A stretch of DNA of 64,000 nt. It comes from Amorphophallus konjac. Its lineage: Eukaryota > Streptophyta > Magnoliopsida > Alismatales > Araceae. Both the position numbers and the translations under genes were made by a program. Shown here in pieces: positions 32,624 through 45,641 of the stretch. The notes beneath the pieces were generated by a model. The model saw nothing but the letters and a program-made list of their open reading frames with translations. It made no database searches and had not been told where the DNA came from. The DNA is taken from positions 42,774,458 to 42,838,457 of the forward strand of contig CM040126.1 of NCBI GenBank assembly GCA_022559845.1. Direction: 5' to 3'. Position 1 is the first letter of the stretch. Each line of letters opens with the position of its first letter.

Positions 32624-35526
32624 AGTTATGTTAGATGGACGCACTCTATCTCCACTAAGTGTGGATCTAGAGGGGGGTGAATAGATTTAATGCCTAATTA
32701 AAAACTAGTATAAGCTCTAATGCGGAATATAGGCAAACAGCAGGTAAGCCAAATGAAGAAACACTATGTAAAGGATCGACCCATGCAGCCACACAGAAGA
32801 ACACTATCTCGAGTGCTAGATATGAACAGGAGCGATTTAAGCTATGAAGATGAATGAGGAAAACAATCGCACACAATTCATAGACAAACTCACAAACACA
32901 AGGCACCCAAGATTTCTAGGTGGTTCGGTCAAAGACCTACGTCCACACCACACTCAACTGAGTATGGCTTACTGCTGCGCAGTACAGCTTGCGTCTGCTG
33001 GGCACTATAGCTTGGCCTACAAACCGCTGATACACAGCTTCGCTGGGCTTTACAGCTTGCCGACCAGAGGAACAAATCCTCTGCAACATCTGGGCAATAC
33101 AGCTTAGCCGTCTGAGACCAAGTCTCGCCTGCTGAGGATTACAGCTTCACCTGTCCAGTGGAGACCTCCACTGCAATGCTGCCTCACAGCTTGAAGAAAC
33201 AAGAGTTCAGAAATAAAAGACAGAAGAAAGTGAAAATGAAAACCCAAATGGGAATGTAGCTCGGAATGAGCAAGCCTCAGCTCTGGTTTCTGAACCAAGA
33301 GACTGAGTTACAATCAAAAAAGCTCTCAAACTAAACTCTCTCAATTTCACTCTCTCTAACACATCTCTTCTCTCTTTTTCTTCTTCTCTATTTTTCTTCT
33401 CACTGTGGATCGATGGCTCTCTGCTACTTTCAGACTGGCTGTATAGACTTTGCCTCTCTTCAGTCGATCAGCCTTCATCTGAAGACGAAGGCTTCAATAT
33501 ATAGCAGCAGCAGGTGGATAAGGGGCGTGTGGCTTCCACATTTCCCGCCCAGTGAATTCGCCAGAACCGAGGTAATTCCATCCACATGGAAGCATCCTGG
33601 AAGGGCTTCTTCCACGTGTCACCATCATAGTTCCTCGTCCTCCTTGGATCACGAGCCAAGTCATCAGTCCAAGTAAAGAATCCCTGTCAGACAGAGTATC
33701 GGATTATCAGGTTAAGTATTTGCATTGCAGTGTATAGACTTCGCTGTATAGACTTGTGAAGGCGAATGCAATGTATAGACTTCATGAATGGGATTGCAAT
33801 GTACAGACTCTGAAGAACAACAGCCAATGTATGGACTTAGGCAATGTAACGACTTGGAAGACAACAGACGATGTATGGACTTCAACTCAAACATGCACAA
33901 TGTACATATTTTGAAGAGCATTCAGCATTCAACGTATAGACTTAGGCAATGTAAGGGCTTGCCAGTGTATGGACTTGATGAGGGTTCAGTAATGTGCAGA
34001 CTTCGACTCGATGTATAGACTTCACAACTGATGAATGCAATGCACTGGACAATGTATGGACTTAACGATGTGCAGACTTGCCAAGACGAATGAACGATGT
34101 ATATACTTGGGCAAGCAAAGTCTGTATAGACTTTACCAGTGTGCAGACTTTGAAGTGAAGACCAATGTATAGACTTCAACAGGCTTCAGCTCGTGCAGTG
34201 TATGGACTTCATGCAATGCAATGCAGATGAATGTATAGACTTCATGCAATGCAATGCAGATCAATGTACAGACTTTGGTGAAGCAAAAGGCTGTACAGAC
34301 TTCAACTAAAAGATGCACGATGTACAGACTTGAACATCATTCAACAGCCAATGTGAAGACTTCACGATGTATAGACTTTCCAAAGGAAAGGCTGTACAGA
34401 CTTGAACAAAGCAAGGCAGGGAATGTATAGACTTCCAAGGGAAATGACGGTAAAACTATCAGTGTATAGACTTCAAGGGAAACGACGGTAAAACTACCGA
34501 TGTATAGACTTGAAGGGAAACGTAGGTAAAACTTCCAATGTACAGACTTCGAAGTTGAAAAGTTGGATGTACAGACTTGGAAGATCACTGATGGATGTAC
34601 AGACTTCACCTCGATGTATAGACTTGGAAGAATGATGCACAGTGCAATATACAGACTTCATGACTATGCTCATGCAGTGTATAGACTCTGGAAAGCTAAG
34701 GCCAATGTATAGACTTCAACGATGCGTGCTACAGTCCAATGTATGGACTTGGCTTCGTGCATGCTACAGTCCAATGTATGGACTTATGAAGAGTGATGCA
34801 TGACCAATCGGATGTACATACTTCACTTGAAATAGTCCGTTGTACAGACTTTAACAATGTGATGCAATGTACACACTTCATGAGACGATGGATGTACACA
34901 CTTCAGCTAAGCGAGCTACAGTGAATGTATGTACTTTATGAACGATGCAAACGGCTCTGTACACACTTGAAGTAATGCATGCCGTTGTACAGACTTCAGT
35001 TGAAGCCAACCGAAGAGTGTATAGACTTTATGAATGCATATGCCAAGACCAATGTACAGACTTGAAAAGAATGCAAGTAGTGTATAGACTTGGAGCACAA
35101 ACGCCACGATGCAATGTATAGACATGCTATGTGAGAGTTGCAGTGTATGGACTTTAAACAATGCATGAGACGAGTGTATAGACTTGTGTTCCTAGACATG
35201 TGTTCTGAGGGAGTCGATCCATCAAAGGAGGGGGTCGACCCATGATACATGAATATATAGACATGTTCTAAACGATGCACAAACACAACACAAAGCAGTG
35301 TATTGAATCTACGTGCAATGTGTAGACTTTGAGTGTGTGCAGTGTGTAGACATGTGAAATGCAAAGAACACACAAGCAATCTGATAACACACATTCATCA
35401 AACCATAGACAGTCACAGACAATCTGATTTTCATCCAAACATAGACAGTTGCCAATCAATCAAAACAAGGTGTTGCCAATGAAATAAGGCATATGTCAAC
35501 ATCATCAACACAGAGGAGTCACAACA
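32624..35526 (-). repeat. LTR2 of the Copia composite
   Basis: About 2.9 kb. It starts TTATGTTAGATGG, lacking the TG of the other two LTRs, and ends CACAACA at 35526. The minus-strand TATA box is at 33505-33496. A perfect polypurine tract (AAAAGGGGGGAGAT on the minus strand, 35540-35527) abuts its U3 start, so it is the 3' LTR of the element ending at 45641. It has private changes, including a shortened CTCTTCTCT tract near 33370. Confidence 0.85.
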
Positions 35527-37118
35527 ATCTCCCCCCTTTTGATGATGGCAACCCCCTATCAAATAGAATAGCAATTACCTGTCATACAGATGATGAAAGA
35601 CATGATTTGATATTTAGATTAACATGCAGATGCTATGAATGCATACTACGAAATGTAAGCAACTCCCTGCTAACAAAATCTCCTCCTTTTGCCATAGCAT
35701 GATGCGTGAACTCTCCCTGGAATGAATTCAGAATTCAGACATTATTCTCCCCCTTTGCCATCAACAAAGAGGAGGGAAAGGGAATACAAGGGAAAGATCA
35801 AGAAATCATCTGACTGGCATTCTGAACAAGGAGTTCAGGAATAAGCATTCTAAAGCACAGAGTCTTCAGTCATATGAATTTAGGAACTACTTTCAGATAG
35901 AGTTCTGGTTTAAAGACTATAAATGTTGAGTTCATGCACTACAATCAATGGATAAGTTTTCTGTGCATGATAAAACAATAAACCAGAATCACATTTGCAT
36001 GAGAGAGTCAGTTTCAACATATCTTACTGTCATATACTCAACAAAAATAATTGAGAGATACCAAGTAATGTATTGAAATTAAACAGTTTGTCATCCATGA
36101 AATTATTTTTGAAGGAGCAGCATTTTCAATACTAGTTCATTAAGGGCATTCAGGTGTCATTTGTCATTTTGCGTAAGGGTATACGTTTATCAGATGCCAA
36201 TACCCCTAGATACTCAACATCATGAACCATTCTGCCTATGATCAACCACAATAAAACTGATTTACACTTGTTTGTGTAAGGGTACACGTTTATCAGACGC
36301 CAGTTACCCTCAGGTACTCAGTGAAACCAACCTACTGTTTTGATCATTTTATACAGAGATAGCTGATACACCTCATGACATGAGTGTTGTCCACTTCTTT
36401 GATGGATCACTCAATTTCTCAGTGATTTACCAATCATTGCTCTGCCAATATTATTTTTCAATTGATTTTCAATGATTTTCAATATTTTTCTTAGCTGCCC
36501 TTTATTTGTTTCAGAATGACTTGTTTAAGAACAATACACATACTTAACTTCTCTAACATGATTTCAGATGAGTTTTCAGATTTCAGATATGATTAACTTT
36601 GTCTGACATGAAATAAGAAAAGGGTTGAGAGTTTTATCAATTTTCAACTTTCCTATTTACTGATTGCAATCTTTAAACTCCAAAAATTATAAAAGTTAAA
36701 CCATTAAGTCAGTCTTTAAGCAATTGAAATTCTTATAACTGAAGAAGTCCATTTTCTATTGCTTAGGAATCAGAACTGACTAACAGATTGCCATATGTCA
36801 GATTCAACTCATTCAGGGCCAAAGAATGAATAAATTCAAGAAAGTTGATGACCACTCTGAATTTCTAATAATACTCCCCCTGTCTATATGCATGCAGTTT
36901 TACAAATGAATGGCAAGAATTGGATACCAAGTGTTATGTTAGATGAGAGAAAGCTTAAACACAATCATAACAAAATGATATGCAATGAATAATATGTCAA
37001 AAAAAAAATATGTCATGCATGTTCATGAGTCTGTTGCAACATTCAACATCCACAAGATTTATTCAAGCTATCAGATGCAAGTCCAAATCAGAAAGTTTAT
37101 TAAAAGCAGCTGAACAAA

Positions 37119-40100
37119 TTATTCATCATGCTGAAATTTACATAAGCCAATTTCTCTTCTAAGAAATTTAAATCTTTCATTCCCAAGAGGCTTAGTAAAA
37201 ATATCAGCAATTTATTTTTCAGTTTCAATGAAGTTCATTTCAATCTCCTTTTTATTTACAACATCTCTGAGAAAATGGTGTTTTATCTCTATATGCTTAG
37301 TCCTAGAATGATGAACAGGATTTTTAGCAAGGCATATAGCACTAGTATTATCACACAAGATTGGAATACATTCCAATTTTATCTGATAATCATCTAGTTG
37401 GTGCTTGATCCATAGTACTTGGGCAGCACAATTACCTGCTGCAACATATTCAGCCTCAACTGTAGACAATGCTACAGTGTGTTGCTTCTTAGATGCCCAA
37501 GATACTAGACAGCCACCAAAGAATTGGCAATAGCCACTAGTGCTTTTTCTATCTACTCGACACCCAGCATAGTCTGCATCAGTGTAGGCTAGAAGCTCCA
37601 ACTCACACCTAGCAGGATACCATAGACCTAGCTGTTGGGTGCCTAGTAAATACCTAAAAATCCTTTTTACAGCCTTAAGATGAGTTTCTTTAGGACTAGC
37701 CTGAAATCTAGAGCATAAACACACTGCAAATTGAATATCAGGCCTAGATGCTGTAAGATAAAGAAGAGATCCGATCATACCTCTATATAGCCTTTGGTCC
37801 ACTGGTTTACCTTTATGATCTTCATCCAAACTAGTTAAGGTACCCATTGGAGCAGCTATTTCCTTGAGGTTGTCCATCTGGTACTTCTTCAATAGATTCT
37901 TTACGTACTTGGACTAAGAGATGAAAGTTCCATCCTTTGTTTGTATAACCTGCAGTCCAAGAAACAATTTGAGCTCGCCCATTGAGCTCATTTCAAACTC
38001 ATTAGTCATTATCTGAGAGAATTCCTCACACAATTTGGGGTTAGTTGACCCAAACATAATGTCATCCACATAAATCTGAATAATAAGAATATCTGAATGA
38101 CTCACCTTGGTAAACAATGTTTGATCAACTATACCTCTTGTGAAATTCTTGTCGGTGAGGAATTTGCTCAACCTGTCATACCAAGCTCTACGAGCTTGCT
38201 TTAAACCATAGAGAGCTTTATTGAGTTTGTAAACATGATTAGGAAAATCTAAACTTTCAAACCCAGGAGGCTGTCTCACATAGACATCCTCACTAATTTC
38301 CCCATTTAGAAAAGCAGATTTCACATCCATCTGCTGAAGATTTATACCTAGGGAACATGCATAAGCCAATAATATTCTGATTGCTTCTAACCTAGCTACA
38401 GGGGCAAAAGACTCTTCAAAGTCTATTCCAAATTCTTGATTGTATCCCTGAGCTACAAGTCTGGCTTTATTTTTAATGACATTCCCTGATTCATCAGTTT
38501 TATTTCTAAACACCCATTTAGTCCCTATGACTGTTTCATGATCAGGAGGTGGAACCAAATGCCACACCTTATTCTTGTCAAATTGATTGAGCTCCTCATG
38601 CATGGCATTAATCCAATGCACATCTTTGAGAGCACAGTTAATGGACTTGGGTTCTACATGTGAAACAAAAGCAAAAGCATTCAATTCACTTAGAGTTCTT
38701 AAGTGGCCTCTAGTCCTAGGGGGATCATGCAGATTTCCAATCACATTATCTACTGGATGATCTTTAAGATATCTAATGTTAACAATTTCATCACCATGAG
38801 TTTCATTTACCTCCCCCTGAGTTGTAGGCTCTTCTTCATTAAGCTCTTCATGTCCTTCCTCATCCTCGGATTTGTCTGCAGGATCTCCTTCCTTCAAAAT
38901 ATCACCATTGTCTTCATTCCTGCATTGACCAATATTAGTCTTCAATAAGGATTCATCAAAAACTATGTGTGAAGATTCCTCAACAGTTTTAGAATTCAGA
39001 TTGTACACTCTATATGCTCGGGTGTTTTCAGAATAACCAAGAAAGATTCCTGGTTCACCTTTAGGTTCAAATTTATCAAGGTCTCTTTTATCATTTATAT
39101 GAATGAAACATTTACATCCAAAAACCTTGAAATGAGCAATAGAAGGTTTCTTACCCTTTAAGATCTCATAAGGTGTTTTCTGAGTAGAAGGTCTTACCAT
39201 GGCTCTGTTAATTACATAACAGGCTGTGTTTACTGCTTCAGCCCAAAACTTCCTTGGTAGACCACCTTCAACCAATAGTGTACGACCCATCTCCACTAGG
39301 GTTCTGTTCTTCTCTCCACAATTCCATTCTGCTCAGGTGTCCTTGGTGAAGAATACCTATGGTTAATTCCATTTGACCTGCAGAATTCATCAAACTGTGA
39401 GTTTTCAAACTCACCTCCATGATCAGTCAAGATATTTTCAATTTTCTGATTTATTTTAGCATAGAACTCCTGAAATTCTGAGAATGCATCACTCTTATGT
39501 GATAAGAAATAAACCCAAGTATACCTAGAAAAGTCATCTACCATGACAAACCCATACTTCATCCCTGATAAGCTGACAGATCTGGTTGGCCCAAAAAGGT
39601 CCATGTGTATCAGCTCATAGGGTTTAGAAGATAGATTTTCAGTTCTAGACTTAAATGACTTTCTAGTTATCTTTGATTGAGTGCATGCATCACAGATTTT
39701 ATTTTCTTTCTTGAAGGAAACTTCAGGAAGTCCTCTGACCATGCCATGCTTATTCAGTTTATGCAAAACAGTATAACTAGCATGACCTAACCTACGATGC
39801 CATAAAAATGCTAAGTCTTCTCTATTAGCAGTAAGGCATAGGTTAGAATGTTGAATATCGTCTAAATCTATCATGTATGTATTATTTATTCCTTTTCCAG
39901 AAAATTTGACAATTTCAGAATCAGGTTCAAAAACCTTGCAACATTGAGAATCAAATAAAACTTTATATCCTTTATCACACAACTGGCTGATACTAAGTAA
40001 ATTATAAGCTAACCCTTCAACCAGCATAACATCATCAATGCAGCAGGTAGAACACTTACCTACCTTACCTGATCCAATAATCCTACCCTTTGTGTTGCTT

Positions 40101-40516
40101 CCAAAGGTGACAAGGCCTCCTAGTTTCTCAGTCAGCATGCAGAACTTGGCCTTATCTCCTATCATATGCCTGGAGCAGCCGCTATCCAAGTACCACAAGT
40201 TGTTCTTGGCTGCCAGGCATACCTGCATACACAATTAGGTAGAGAGGCTTGGAACCCAAGACTGATTGGGCTCCAGAACAGATGAAATAGAAGCAAAGCA
40301 AGAAAGCAGACTTTTCGGAATCCACATTTGTTTAAAAGAACTTTGTTCAGTGGATTTTGCAGTTTTCCTTCTGTTATTCTTTCTCTTATTTTTGTTATTT
40401 TTCTTCTTATTAGCACCAATAGAGTTATTCACAAAATTGTTGTTGTTATGCCACTGCTTCGGCCAGGTTGTATTCATAAGGTTTTGGTCAAAGTGATATT
40501 TGGGCTGGCTGAAAGA
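37119..40516 (-). pseudogene. pol: Copia pol, second internal region (broken)
   Basis: Protease WYLDSGCSRHMIGDK near 40190, integrase with WHRRLGHAS and ICDACTQSK, DDE residues in [17 protein letters not shown] and GIVERR, then RT with [11 protein letters not shown], and RNase H with YTDADYAGC, STVEAEYVA and CDNTSAICLAK. Breaks: a TAA at 40235-40237 just before protease, a 1-bp deletion near 39305 (one T fewer than the sister copy) in integrase, TAG at 37914-37916 (Gln in the sister), and TAA at 37212-37214. After that the frame goes on with IADIFTKPLGNERF to a final stop at 37119. Protease, integrase, RT and RNase H would make cDNA and insert it. Dead as it stands. Confidence 0.85.
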
Positions 40517-42667
40517 TTAGAAATTCCTAGGTATCCGACTACCATACCCATTATCCCAATTTCTGACATAGGGTCTGTAAAATTGTGTAGGTAGATGAAC
40601 GTACCCTGTATGCATCCCTTGAGTTCTAGTCCACCCAAACCCATTAGGATAGGTTGACTGTGTGGGGAAGTAGGACTGAACTCTAGGTGGATTAAATTTT
40701 TTGGGCTGACTCCTGAAAGCATTTTGTCTTCCCTGCACCCTTGACCCTGCTGACCTGTTCACTGGTTTTTGTTGGGTCTTTTTCTGTGATGGTGGTGGTG
40801 AAGACTTTTTGGCATTGACATGGGGTTTGTTTGTCTGAGCAGGCTGACCCCTGACCTTAGGTTGAGCACTAGAGTTTGGTTTGGAAGTGCCAATTCTACT
40901 AGGCTCACCAATTTTCTGTTTGCCCTTCTCCTCTGCAGTGGGCTGTTTCAGATTCACATTTGTGTTCACAGCATTATTAGAATTCATGTTAATCAGAGGT
41001 CCTTTCTCCTTTTGTGCAACAAAGGAAATAGTTTTCATTCCAAAGCTCTTAGTTGCACTAGAGTTAAATCCTAGGCCCTCTCTCCTGAAATTAACCTTCG
41101 ACCCCAATAAAGTATTTAAGTTTTCAGATCCTTGGGCCATTTTCTCAATGGTTCTCAATTTATCCTCATTGTCTTTCTGAATTTCATCAATAGACTTTTT
41201 CAATTCATTATTTACATTGAGGACAGCTTCATATTTTTCAAAAACAATTTTTATCTCACTTTCATACTTCTGGATTTTCAGCTTCCATTCATCAGCTTCT
41301 TTATCTAACCTCTCATTGTCTTCTTTACAGACTTTTAACTCATTTCTGATTTCATTTAATTCAGAACATGTGAGTTTCAAATTTTTATTCTCAGATTCTA
41401 AACATGCAATTTTATCAGTTAGAGTTTTATCATTTTGCATGGAATTGATCTTTCTTCTCAGATGCATATTCTCTTTTCTAATATCATCAGCTCCATCAGC
41501 TATGTCATGGTAAGCATCTACCCAATCAGTGATAGTAAAATTTTCAAATCTAGTGATTACCTCATATGAGTCCTCTTCTCTGTCTTCTGAGCTTGTTGCC
41601 ATAAGGCAAATGGGCTTCTCAGATTCGGCTTCACTGTCTGAGCTGCTACTGAAGGAGCCTTCATCTTCATCACTCCATGTGCTAACCATAGATCTCCCTT
41701 TCGTGTTCTTCTTCTTTGACTTGTCCTTGTATTTCTGATTCTCTGGACGGTCAGCTTTCATATGGCCCAGTTTCCTGCATTGATAACAAGTGTTAGTTTT
41801 AGTTTTCTTAGCAGGTTTATGCTTATACCTTTTATCCCTTCGGCCGCCACTGTATTTCTTCTGGCTATATCATCCTGCTCCTTTCTTGAGAAATCGCCTG
41901 AACTCTCTGGTCATCATGGCCATCTCAGAACGAGTTATATCTTCTTCATTCAGGCTCTCATCTGATGATGAACTGCTGGAGCTGGATTTGCTGGAACCAG
42001 CCTTCAGCGCTATCGGCTTCTTCTTCCTCTCAGCTTCTTCCATCTTTGGCATATTAATCTCATATGCCATCAGCGAACCAATTAGTTCATCAGCTCTTGT
42101 ATTTCGCAAGTCCCTTGACTCCTCCATCACTGTAGCTTTAGTATGCCAGGCATGAGTCAGGGAGCGCAGTATCTTCCTCACCACATCATATTCTGTCTGA
42201 GGTTTCCCGAGACCTCTGAGACCATTGGTAATGATAGTCAAACGAGCATACATTTCACTGATGGTCTCGTTCTGCTTCATCTTGAAGGCTTCGTATTCTG
42301 ACACAAGGAGATTAGCCTTCTGCTCTGTGACTTGAGATGTCCCTTCATGGATTACTTCCAGTGCATCCCACATCTCCTTAGCTGATTTGCAGGCTGATAC
42401 GCGGGAGAATTCTGTAGGGTGCAGAGAGCACTAGATAGCATTTATGGCACTCCAATTCAAAGTGGACCTTCTGATCTCCTCCTTGGTCCAGACATCTTCA
42501 TTCGGGGACAGCTCATAAGGTCCCTTGCTGACTACCTTCCAGATCTCGTAATCCTTAGCCCTGAGAAATACCTGCATACGATTCTTCTAGTATGCATAGT
42601 TAGATCCATCGAAGAATGGGGGATTTGTGGTTGAGTGTCCTTCAGCTATCATCCCTCGAGCATCCAT
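40517..42667 (-). pseudogene. gag: Copia gag, second internal region (broken)
   Basis: Starts MDARGMIAEGHSTTNPPFFD at 42667, 46 bp inside the primer site, and holds the UBN2-type gag domain (NRMQVFLRAKDYEIW, SAKEMWDALEVIHEG, ETISEMYARL). A Ser-rich linker follows, then a zinc knuckle CYQCRKLGHMKADR near 41760 whose last Cys is Arg, then a long coiled coil (about 41150-41530) and a basic, Asn/Pro-rich end. Stops: TAG near 42590 (Trp or Gln expected), TAG near 42430, TGA at 41870-41872 and TAA at 40517-40519. The same frame continues past 40517 (KQMWIPKS) towards protease. Confidence 0.8.
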
Positions 42668-42712
42668 CTCTGCCTTTCCTCTTCGGGCGATGAGTCCCTG
42701 TAGAAGAGTATG

Positions 42713-42724
42713 GCTCTGATACCA
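42713..42724 (-). other. tRNA-iMet primer binding site
   Basis: Minus strand TGGTATCAGAGC, two bases inside LTR3. It is the standard primer site of plant Copia elements and fixes the minus orientation and the LTR border at 42727. Confidence 0.9.
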
Positions 42725-42726
42725 AG

Positions 42727-45641
42727 TGTTATGTTAGATGGAGGCAGTCTATCTCCACTAAGTGTGGATCTAGAGGGGGGTGAATAGATCTAATGCCTAA
42801 TTAAAAACTAGTATAAGCTCTAATGCGGAATATAGGCAAACAGCAGTTAAGCCAAATGAAGAAACACTATGTAAAGGGTCGACCCATGCAGCCACACAGA
42901 AGAACACTATCTCGAGTGCTAGATATGAACAGGAGCGATTTAAGCTATGAAGATGAATGAGGAAAATAATCGCACACAATTCATAGACAAACTCACAAAC
43001 ACAAGGCACCCGAGATTTTTAGGTGGTTCGGTCAAAGACCTATGTCCACCCCACACTCAATTGAGTATGGCTTACTGCTGCGCAGTACAGCTTACGTCTG
43101 CTGGGCACTACAGCTTGGCCTACAAACCGTTGATACACAGCTTCGCTGGGCTTTACAGCTTGCCGACCAGAGGAACAAATCCTCTGCAACAGTTGGGCAA
43201 TACAGTTTAGCCGTCCGAGACCAAGTCTCGCCTGCTGAGGATTACAGCTTCACCTGTCCAGTGGAGGCCTCCACTGCAATGCTGCCTCATAGCTTGAAGA
43301 AACAAGAGTTCGGAAATAAAAGACAGAAGCAAATGAAAATGAAAACCCAAATGGGAATGTAGCTCAGAATGAGCAAGCCTCAGCTCTGGTTTCTGAACCA
43401 AGAGACTGAGTTACAATCAGAAAAGCTCTCAAACTAAACTCTCTCAATTTCACTCTCTCAACACATCTCTTCTCTCTTCTCTTCTCTCTTTTTCTTCTTC
43501 TCTGTTTTTCTTCTCACTGTGGATCGATGGCTCTCTGCTGCTTTCAGACTAGCTATATAGACTTTGCCTCTCTTCAGTCGATCAGCCTTCATCTGAAGAC
43601 GAAGGCTTCAATATATAGCAGCAGCAGGTGGATAAGGGGCGTGTGGCTTCCACATTTCTCGCCCAGTGAATTCGCCAGAACCGAGGCAATTCCATCCACA
43701 TGGTAGCATCCTGGAAGGGCTTCTTCCACGTGTCACCATCATAGTTCCTCGTCCTCCTTGGATCACGAGCCAAGTCATCAGTCCAAGTAAAGAATCCCTG
43801 TCAGACAGAGTATCAGATTATCAGGTTAAGTATTTGCATTGCAGTGTATAGACTTCGCTGTATAGACTTGTGAAGGCGAATGCAATGTATAGACTTCATG
43901 AATGGGATTGCAATGTACAGACTCTGAAGAACAGCAGCCAATGTATGGACTTAGGCAATGTAACGACTTGGACAGACAACAGACGATGTATGGACTTCAA
44001 CTCAAACATGCACAATGAACATACTTTGAAGAGCATTCAGCATCCAACGTATAGACTTAGGCAATGTAAGGGCTTTCCAGTGTATGGACTTGATGAGGGT
44101 TCAGCAATGTGCAGACTTCGACTCGATGTATAGACTTCACAACTGATGAATGTAATGCACTGGACAATGTATGGACTTAACGATGTGCAGACTTGCCAAG
44201 ACGAATGAATGATGTATATACTTGGGCAAGCAAAGTCTGTATAGACTTTACCAGTGTGCAGACTTTGAAGTGAAGACCAATGTATAGACTTCAACAGGCT
44301 TCAGCTCGTGCAGTGTATGGACTTCATGCAATGCAATGCAGATGAATGTATAGACTTCATGCAATGCAATGCAGATCAATGTACAGACTTTGGTGAAGCA
44401 AAAGGCTGTACAGACTTCAACTAAAAGATGCACGATGTACAGACTTGAACATCATTCAACAGCCAATGTGAAGACTTCACGATGTATAGACTTTCCAAAG
44501 GAAAGGCTGTACAGACTTGAACAAAGCAAGGCAGGGAATGTATAGACTTCCAAGGGAAATGACGGTAAAACTATCAGTGTATAGACTTCAAGGGAAACGA
44601 CGGTAAAACTACCGATGTATAGACTTGAAGGGAAACGTAGGTAAAACTTCCAATGTACAGACTTCGAAGTTGAAAAGTTGGATGTACAGACTTGGAAGAT
44701 CACTGATGGATGTACAGACTTCACCTCGATGTATAGACTTGGAAGAATGATGCACAGTGCAATGTACAGACTTCATGACTATGCTCATGCAGTGTATAGA
44801 CTCTGGAAAGCTAAGGCCAATGTATAGACTTCAACGATGCGTGCTACAGTCCAATGTATGGACTTAGCTTCGTGCATGCTACAGTCCAATGTATGGACTT
44901 ATGAAGAGTGATGCATGACCAATCGGATGTATAGACTTCACTTGAAATAGTCCGTTGTACAGACTTTAACAATGTGATGTAATGTACACACTTCATGAGA
45001 CGATGGATGTACACACTTCAGCTAAGTGAGCTACAGTGAATGTATGGACTTTATGAACGATGCAAATGGCTCTGTACACACTTGAAGTAATGCATGCCGA
45101 TGTACAGACTTCAGTTGAAGCCAACCGAAGAGTGTATAGACTTTATGAATGCATATGTCAAGACCAATGTACAGACTTGAAAAGAATGCAAGCAGTGTAT
45201 AGACTTGGAGCACAAACGCCACGATGCAATGTATAGACATGGTATGTGAGAGCTGCAGTGTATGGACTTTAAACAATGCATGAGACGAGTGTATAGACTT
45301 GTGTTCCTAGACATGTGTTCTGAGGGAGTCGACCCATCAAAGGAGGGGGTCGACCCATGATACATGAATATATAGACATGTTCTAAACGATGCACAAACA
45401 CAACACAAAGTAGTGTATTGGATCTACGTGCAATGTGTAGACTTTGAGTGTGTGCAGTGTGTAGACATGTGAAATGCAAAGAACACACAGGTAATCTGAT
45501 AACACACATTCATCAAACCATAGACAGTCACAGACAATCTGATTTTCATCAAAACATAGACAGTTGCCAATCAATCAAAACAAGGTGTTGCCAATGAAAT
45601 AAGGCATATGCCAACATCATCAAGACAGAGGAGTCACAACA
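42727..45641 (-). repeat. LTR3 (5' LTR) of the Copia composite
   Basis: 2915 bp, TGTTATG...CACAACA. Minus-strand TATA box at 43619-43610. The U3 carries the TGTATAGACTT array (43845-45305) and, about 290-310 bp from the LTR start, paired GTCGAC sites at 45328 and 45349. It is followed by CTTCT at 45642-45646. Confidence 0.85.

Larger units (their letters stand above)
24358..45641 (-). mobile_element. Composite long-LTR Copia insertion with three LTRs
   Basis: Order on the minus strand: LTR3 (45641-42727), primer site, gag-pol (42667-37119), spacer, polypurine tract, LTR2 (35526-32624), a 450-bp foreign fragment, partial pol (about 32140-29028), spacer, polypurine tract, LTR1 (27272-24358). 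The outer borders carry the same 5 bp, CTTCT, at 24353-24357 and 45642-45646. LTR2 lacks the terminal TG and has no CTTCT next to it. LTR2 and LTR3 share variants absent from LTR1. The lineage is SIRE/Maximus by gag and pol sequence; no env-like ORF is present. Confidence 0.8.

Noticed and set aside
35541..37118. Env-like ORF in the long-LTR Copia composite
   Set aside because: The spacer has stops in all frames and no open stretch in either copy; only the element at 49350 has an ORF3.
42713..42724. A tRNA-Met gene fragment
   Set aside because: Only the 12-nt complement of the tRNA 3' end is present, at an LTR border; it is a primer binding site. No tRNA or rRNA gene was seen elsewhere.
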